Below, in pieces: positions 58,520-64,000 of a stretch of DNA of 64,000 nucleotides. Position 1 is the stretch's first letter. Each line of letters starts with the position of its first letter. The notes under the pieces are model-generated. The model ran no database searches and had not been told where the DNA came from. It saw nothing but the letters and a program-made list of their open reading frames with translations. The stretch comes from Bathymodiolus brooksi (taxonomy: Eukaryota > Mollusca > Bivalvia > Mytilida > Modiolidae): assembly GCA_963680875.1 (NCBI GenBank), contig OY804582.1, forward strand, positions 56,438,646-56,502,645. Reading direction: 5' to 3'. The position numbers and the translations under genes are program-made.

Positions 58520-60220
58520 CAAAGACAATCACTAGGTTAAAACTTACAAAGCTGCTGTTTCCTCTGCAAAAGACAATCGCTAGGTTAAAACTTACAAAGC
58601 TGCTGTCTCCTCTGTCAAAGACAATCGCTAGGTTAAAACTTACAAAGCTGCTCTCTCCTCTGTCAAAGACAATCGCTAGGTTAAAACTTACAAAGCTGCC
58701 GTCTCCTCTGTCAAAGACAATCGCTAGGTCAAAACTTACAAAGCTGCTGTCTCCTCTGTCAAAAACAATCGCTAGGTTAAAACTTACAAAGCTGCTCTCT
58801 CCTCTGTCAAAGACAATCGCTAGGTTAAAATTTACAAAGCTGCTGTCTCCTCTATCAAAGACAATCGCTAGGTTAAAACTTACAAAGCTGCTGTCTCTTC
58901 TGTCAAAGACAATCGCTAGGTTAAAACTTACAAAGCTGCTGTCTCCTCTGTCAAAGAAAATCGCTAGGTTAAAACTTACAAAGATGCTGTCTCTTCTGCC
59001 AAAGACAATCGCTAGGTTAAAACTTACAAAGCTGCTGTCTCTTCTGTCAAAGACAATCGCTAGGTTAAAACTTACAAAGCTGCTGTCTCCTCTGTCAAAG
59101 AAAATCGCTAGGTTAAAACTTACAAAGCTGCTGTCTCCTCTGTCAAAGACAATCGCGAGGTTAAAACTTACAAAGCTGCTGTCTCCTCTGTCAAAGACAA
59201 TCGGTAGGCTAAAACTTACAAAGCTGCTGTCTCCTCTGTCAAAGAAAATCGCTAGGTTAAAACTTACAAAGCTGCTGTCTCCTCTGTCAAAGACAATCGC
59301 TAGGTTAAAACTTACAAAGCTGCTGTCTCCTCTGTCAAAGACAAACGCTAGGATAAAACTTACAAAGCTGCTGTCTCCTCTGTCAAAGACAATCGCTAGG
59401 TTAAAACTTACAAAGCTGCTGTCTCCTCTGTCAAAGACAATCGGTAGGCTAAAACTTACAAAGCTGCTGTCTCCTCTGTCAAAGAAAATCGCTAGGTTAA
59501 AACTTACAAAGATGCTGTCTCTTCTGCCAAAGACAATCGCTAGGTTAAAACTTACAAAGCTGCTGTCTCTTCTGTCAAAGACAATCGCTAGGTTAAAACT
59601 TACAAAGCTGCTGTCTCCTCTGTCAAAGAAAATCGCTAGGTTAAAACTTACAAAGCTGCTGTCTCCTCTGTCAAAGACAATCGCGAGGTTAAAACTTACA
59701 AAGCTGCTGTCTCCTCTGTCAAAGACAATAGATAGGCTAAAACTTACAAAGCTGCTGTCTCCTCTGTCAAAGAAAATCGCTAGGTTAAAACTTACAAAGC
59801 TGCTGTCTCCTCTGTCAAAGACAATCGCTAGGTTAAAACTTACAAAGCTGCTGTCTCCTCTGTCAAAGACAAACGCTAGGATAAAACTTACAAAGCTGCT
59901 GTCTCCTCTGTCAAAGACAATCGCTAGGTTAAAACTTACAAAGCTGCTGTCTCCTCTGTCAAAGACAATCGCTAGGTTAAAACTTACAAAGCTGCTCTCT
60001 CCTCTGTCAAAGACAATCGCTAGGTTAAAACTTACAAAGCTGCCGTCTCCTCTGCCAAAGACAATCGCTAGGTTAAAACTTACAAAGCTGCCATCTCCTC
60101 TGTCAAAGACAATCGCTAGGTTAAAACTTACAAAGCTGCTCTCTCCTCTGTCAAGGACAATCGCTAGGTTAAAACTTACAAAGCTGCTGTCTCCTCTGTC
60201 AAAGACAATCGCTAGGTTAA
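58520..60220. repeat. 1.7-kb block repeated at +3,693 bp, copy 1
   Basis: It matches 62213-63913 at an offset of 77 monomers minus the three bases lost in the intervening tagged monomers. The only differences I noticed are at 59730 and 59732 (ATAGATAGG here, ATCGGTAGG near 63422). It contains an 11-monomer pair starting at 58983 and 59511, then the series GCTCTCTCC, CCGTCTCC with CTGCCAAAG, CCATCTCC, and CAAGGAC. Confidence 0.88.
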
Positions 60221-60469
60221 AACTTGCAAAGCTGCTGTCTCCTCTGTCAAAGACAATCGCTAGGTTAAAACTTACAAAGCTGCTGTCTCCTCTGTCAAAG
60301 ACAATCGCTAGGTTAAATCATACAAAGCTGATGTCTCCTCTGTCAAAGACAAACGCTAGGATACAACTTACAAAGCTGCTGTCTCCTCTGTCAAAGACAA
60401 TCGCTAGGTTAAAACTTACAAAGCTACTGTCTCCTCTGTCAAAGACAATCGCTAGGTTAAAACTTACAA

Positions 60470-60516
60470 AGCTGCTGTCTCCTCGGTCAAAGACAATCGC
60501 TAGTAAAAACTTACAA
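60470..60516. repeat. 47-bp tagged monomer, copy 5 of 7
   Basis: Same lesion, 2,159 bp after copy 4 (45 monomers minus one base). After CTGTTAAAG it passes straight to a TCTTCTGTC monomer. The AGATT, GTTAGG, CCATGG series is missing. Confidence 0.93.
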
Positions 60517-61476
60517 AGCTGCTGTCTCCTCTGTTAAAGACAATCGCTAGGTTAAAACTTACAAAGCTGCTGTCTCTTCTGTCAAAGACAATCGCTAGGT
60601 TAAAACTTACAAAGCTGCTGTCTCCTCTGTCAAAGAAAATCGCTAGGTTAAAACTTACAAAGCTGCTGTCTCCTCTGTCAAAGACAATCGCGAGGTTAAA
60701 ACTTACAAAGCTGCTGTCTCCTCTGTCAAAGACAATCGGTAGGCTAAAACTTACAAAGCTGCTGTCTCCTCTGTCAAAGAAAATCGCTAGGTTAAAACTT
60801 ACAAAGCTGCTGTCTCCTCTGTCAAAGACAATCGCTAGGTTAAAACTTACAAAGCTGCTGTCTCCTCTGTCAAAGACAAACGCTAGGATAAAACTTACAA
60901 AGCTGCTGTCTCCTCTGTCAAAGACAATCGCTAGGTTAAAACTTACAAAGCTGCTGTCTCCTCTGTCAAAGACAATCGCTAGGTTAAAACTTACAAAGCT
61001 GCTCTCTCCTCTGTCAAAGACAATCGCTAGGTTAAAACTTACAAAGCTGCCGTCTCCTCTGCCAAAGACAATCGCTAGGTTAAAACTTACAAAGCTGCCA
61101 TCTCCTCTGTCAAAGACAATCGCTAGGTTAAAACTTACAAAGCTGCTCTCTCCTCTGTCAAGGACAATCGCTAGGTTAAAACTTACAAAGCTGCTGTCTC
61201 CTCTGTCAAAGACAATCGCTAGGTTAAAACTTGCAAAGCTGCTGTCTCCTCTGTCAAAGACAATCGCTAGGTTAAAACTTACAAAGCTGCTGTCTCCTCT
61301 GTCAAAGACAATCGCTAGGTTAAATCATACAAAGCTGATGTCTCCTCTGTCAAAGACAAACGCTAGGATACAACTTACAAAGCTGCTGTCTCCTCTGTCA
61401 AAGACAATCGCTAGGTTAAAACTTACAAAGCTACTGTCTCCTCTGTCAAAGACAATCGCTAGGTTAAAACTTACAA

Positions 61477-61523
61477 AGCTGCTGTCTCCTCGGTCAAAGA
61501 CAATCGCTAGTAAAAACTTACAA
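61477..61523. repeat. 47-bp tagged monomer, copy 6 of 7
   Basis: Same lesion, 1,007 bp after copy 5 (21 monomers minus one base). After CTGTTAAAG and one consensus monomer it reaches GCTCTCTCC and CCGTCTCC, so a larger run of monomers is missing than after copy 5. Confidence 0.93.
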
Positions 61524-62099
61524 AGCTGCTGTCTCCTCTGTTAAAGACAATCGCTAGGTTAAAACTTACAAAGCTGCTGTCTCCTCTGTCAAAGACAATC
61601 GCTAGGTTAAAACTTACAAAGCTGCTCTCTCCTCTGTCAAAGACAATCGCTAGGTTAAAACTTACAAAGCTGCCGTCTCCTCTGCCAAAGACAATCGCTA
61701 GGTTAAAACTTACAAAGCTGCCATCTCCTCTGTCAAAGACAATCGCTAGGTTAAAACTTACAAAGCTGCTCTCTCCTCTGTCAAGGACAATCGCTAGGTT
61801 AAAACTTACAAAGCTGCTGTCTCCTCTGTCAAAGACAATCGCTAGGTTAAAACTTGCAAAGCTGCTGTCTCCTCTGTCAAAGACAATCGCTAGGTTAAAA
61901 CTTACAAAGCTGCTGTCTCCTCTGTCAAAGACAATCGCTAGGTTAAATCATACAAAGCTGATGTCTCCTCTGTCAAAGACAAACGCTAGGATACAACTTA
62001 CAAAGCTGCTGTCTCCTCTGTCAAAGACAATCGCTAGGTTAAAACTTACAAAGCTACTGTCTCCTCTGTCAAAGACAATCGCTAGGTTAAAACTTACAA

Positions 62100-62146
62100 A
62101 GCTGCTGTCTCCTCGGTCAAAGACAATCGCTAGTAAAAACTTACAA
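62100..62146. repeat. 47-bp tagged monomer, copy 7 of 7
   Basis: Same lesion, 623 bp after copy 6 (13 monomers minus one base). It is the last length-altered monomer in the window. Confidence 0.93.
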
Positions 62147-62194
62147 AGCTGCTGTCTCCTCTGTTAAAGACAATCGCTAGGTTAAAACTTACAA

Positions 62195-62242
62195 AGCTGC
62201 TGTCTCCTCTGTCAAAGACAATCACTAGGTTAAAACTTACAA
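62195..62242. repeat. Chimeric monomer at an exchange point
   Basis: The left half is consensus (CCTCTGTCAAAG) and the right half has ATCACTAGG, which elsewhere in this zone almost always belongs to the CCATGG monomer. From here the sequence follows 58520 onward. Loss of the CCATGG half places the exchange inside this monomer. A CpG to CpA change in a consensus monomer is the alternative. Confidence 0.6.
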
Positions 62243-63913
62243 AGCTGCTGTTTCCTCTGCAAAAGACAATCGCTAGGTTAAAACTTACAAAGCTGCTGTC
62301 TCCTCTGTCAAAGACAATCGCTAGGTTAAAACTTACAAAGCTGCTCTCTCCTCTGTCAAAGACAATCGCTAGGTTAAAACTTACAAAGCTGCCGTCTCCT
62401 CTGTCAAAGACAATCGCTAGGTCAAAACTTACAAAGCTGCTGTCTCCTCTGTCAAAAACAATCGCTAGGTTAAAACTTACAAAGCTGCTCTCTCCTCTGT
62501 CAAAGACAATCGCTAGGTTAAAATTTACAAAGCTGCTGTCTCCTCTATCAAAGACAATCGCTAGGTTAAAACTTACAAAGCTGCTGTCTCTTCTGTCAAA
62601 GACAATCGCTAGGTTAAAACTTACAAAGCTGCTGTCTCCTCTGTCAAAGAAAATCGCTAGGTTAAAACTTACAAAGATGCTGTCTCTTCTGCCAAAGACA
62701 ATCGCTAGGTTAAAACTTACAAAGCTGCTGTCTCTTCTGTCAAAGACAATCGCTAGGTTAAAACTTACAAAGCTGCTGTCTCCTCTGTCAAAGAAAATCG
62801 CTAGGTTAAAACTTACAAAGCTGCTGTCTCCTCTGTCAAAGACAATCGCGAGGTTAAAACTTACAAAGCTGCTGTCTCCTCTGTCAAAGACAATCGGTAG
62901 GCTAAAACTTACAAAGCTGCTGTCTCCTCTGTCAAAGAAAATCGCTAGGTTAAAACTTACAAAGCTGCTGTCTCCTCTGTCAAAGACAATCGCTAGGTTA
63001 AAACTTACAAAGCTGCTGTCTCCTCTGTCAAAGACAAACGCTAGGATAAAACTTACAAAGCTGCTGTCTCCTCTGTCAAAGACAATCGCTAGGTTAAAAC
63101 TTACAAAGCTGCTGTCTCCTCTGTCAAAGACAATCGGTAGGCTAAAACTTACAAAGCTGCTGTCTCCTCTGTCAAAGAAAATCGCTAGGTTAAAACTTAC
63201 AAAGATGCTGTCTCTTCTGCCAAAGACAATCGCTAGGTTAAAACTTACAAAGCTGCTGTCTCTTCTGTCAAAGACAATCGCTAGGTTAAAACTTACAAAG
63301 CTGCTGTCTCCTCTGTCAAAGAAAATCGCTAGGTTAAAACTTACAAAGCTGCTGTCTCCTCTGTCAAAGACAATCGCGAGGTTAAAACTTACAAAGCTGC
63401 TGTCTCCTCTGTCAAAGACAATCGGTAGGCTAAAACTTACAAAGCTGCTGTCTCCTCTGTCAAAGAAAATCGCTAGGTTAAAACTTACAAAGCTGCTGTC
63501 TCCTCTGTCAAAGACAATCGCTAGGTTAAAACTTACAAAGCTGCTGTCTCCTCTGTCAAAGACAAACGCTAGGATAAAACTTACAAAGCTGCTGTCTCCT
63601 CTGTCAAAGACAATCGCTAGGTTAAAACTTACAAAGCTGCTGTCTCCTCTGTCAAAGACAATCGCTAGGTTAAAACTTACAAAGCTGCTCTCTCCTCTGT
63701 CAAAGACAATCGCTAGGTTAAAACTTACAAAGCTGCCGTCTCCTCTGCCAAAGACAATCGCTAGGTTAAAACTTACAAAGCTGCCATCTCCTCTGTCAAA
63801 GACAATCGCTAGGTTAAAACTTACAAAGCTGCTCTCTCCTCTGTCAAGGACAATCGCTAGGTTAAAACTTACAAAGCTGCTGTCTCCTCTGTCAAAGACA
63901 ATCGCTAGGTTAA
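62213..63913. repeat. 1.7-kb block repeated at +3,693 bp, copy 2
   Basis: Second copy of 58520-60220, including the 11-monomer pair starting at 62676 and 63204. At 63914 it turns into AAATCATAC where copy 1 still has two further monomers (one with CTTGCAAAG), so two units were lost or not included at the right edge. Confidence 0.88.
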
Positions 63914-64000
63914 ATCATACAAAGCTGATGTCTCCTCTGTCAAAGACAAACGCTAGGATACAACTTACAAAGCTGCTCTCTCCTCTGTCAAAGACAATCG

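Larger units (their letters stand above)
1..64000. repeat. 48-bp tandem satellite array filling the whole window (1,333 complete monomers)
   Basis: Every base belongs to a head-to-tail 48-bp repeat in one orientation. The phase of the AGCTGCTG start can be followed throughout: it begins at position 1, shifts by one base at each of 16 odd-length monomers, and is at 63971 at the end. That gives 1,333 complete monomers plus 30 bp. I saw no inversion, no insertion of unrelated DNA and no flanking sequence at either edge. Most monomers differ from the consensus at zero to a few positions, and the differences are shared between copies, forming higher-order repeats. Size and purity fit eukaryotic heterochromatic satellite DNA; this is inference. 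The family was not recognised. A giant coding minisatellite is the main alternative and is disfavoured by copied stop codons and frameshifts. Confidence 0.98.
52401..64000. repeat. Deletion-tagged HOR zone (GCTAGTAAAAAC lineage)
   Basis: The last 11.6 kb is built from a HOR tagged by a 47-bp monomer with CCTCGGTC and GCTAGTAAAAAC. Seven copies are spaced 65, 14, 33, 45, 21 and 13 monomers. The same neighbours usually flank it: upstream AAATCATAC/GATGTCTCC, CAAACGCTAGGATAC and GCTACTGTC; downstream CTGTTAAAG, AGATTAAAA, GTTAGG, CCATGG and CTGCAAAAG. The array continues past the window end. Confidence 0.9.

Noticed and set aside
1..64000. Coding minisatellite or repeat protein (adhesin, ice-binding or similar)
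   Set aside because: Both strands are equally open, stops and frameshifts have been amplified, and no unique amino- or carboxy-terminal domain or flanking exon is present.
1..64000. CRISPR array
   Set aside because: The 48-bp units abut one another with no unique spacers, and there is no leader or cas gene.
1..64000. Transposon, insertion sequence, LTR or other mobile element
   Set aside because: No terminal repeats, target-site duplications, transposase or reverse transcriptase, and no sequence other than the satellite.
1..64000. tRNA, rRNA or other structured RNA gene
   Set aside because: The monomer contains only short self-complementary stretches (AGCT, CTAG, a 4-bp GTCT/AGAC pair) and no recognisable RNA gene motif.

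Overview
The whole 64 kb window is one uninterrupted tandem satellite array. No gene, RNA gene, transposon, CRISPR array, promoter or unique-sequence stretch could be supported. The repeat unit is 48 bp (a clean example is 145-192; 20 of 48 bases are G or C, with one CpG). The repeat phase can be followed from the first base to the last. Fifteen monomers are one base short (47 bp) and one is one base long (49 bp), a net loss of 14. The last complete monomer ends at 63,970, so (63,970 + 14)/48 = 1,333 monomers exactly, plus 30 bp of the next. Both window edges lie inside the array, so its true size is larger.

A pure array of this size fits a eukaryotic chromosome (pericentromeric, subtelomeric or other heterochromatin) in a long-read assembly. 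Nothing in the sequence identifies the species, and I do not recognise the satellite family. Very long reading frames occur on both strands (for example 37064-47005 on + and 37036-45144 on -). They are artefacts: 48 is a multiple of 3, and the consensus lacks stop codons in exactly one + frame (LLSPLSKTIARLKLTK per monomer) and one - frame (FVSFNLAIVFDRGDSS per monomer). Variants that create in-frame stops or one-base frameshifts have been copied many times, so these frames do not look protected.

The biology in the window is its layered higher-order repeat (HOR) structure. Diagnostic monomer variants recur in fixed order, and blocks of 4 to about 86 monomers are duplicated at spacings that are whole numbers of monomers. 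Layout: 1-2016, a 22-monomer block and a 20-monomer relative; 2017-8409, mixed HORs; 8410-10521, a 1,056-bp tandem duplication; 10522-11900, mixed; 11900-20878, large blocks recurring at 4,128 bp; 20879-22760, a mosaic with two deletions; 22761-28520, a 2.8-2.9 kb tandem duplication; 28521-33690, copies of HORs seen 8-15 kb upstream; 33691-40309, a local 4-monomer duplication and a roughly 3.1 kb repeat; 40310-44660, a 2,160-bp tandem duplication with one mismatch; 44563-46209, a perfect 816-bp tandem duplication; 46210-52400, HORs tagged by a CCTCAGTC variant; 52401-64000, HORs tagged by an inherited one-base deletion.

The pattern is that expected of repeated unequal exchange or amplification acting on different block sizes, with very recent events at 40-46 kb and at 58-64 kb. 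Zone-specific marker variants show that homogenisation has been local. Nothing in the window suggests cooperating genes.
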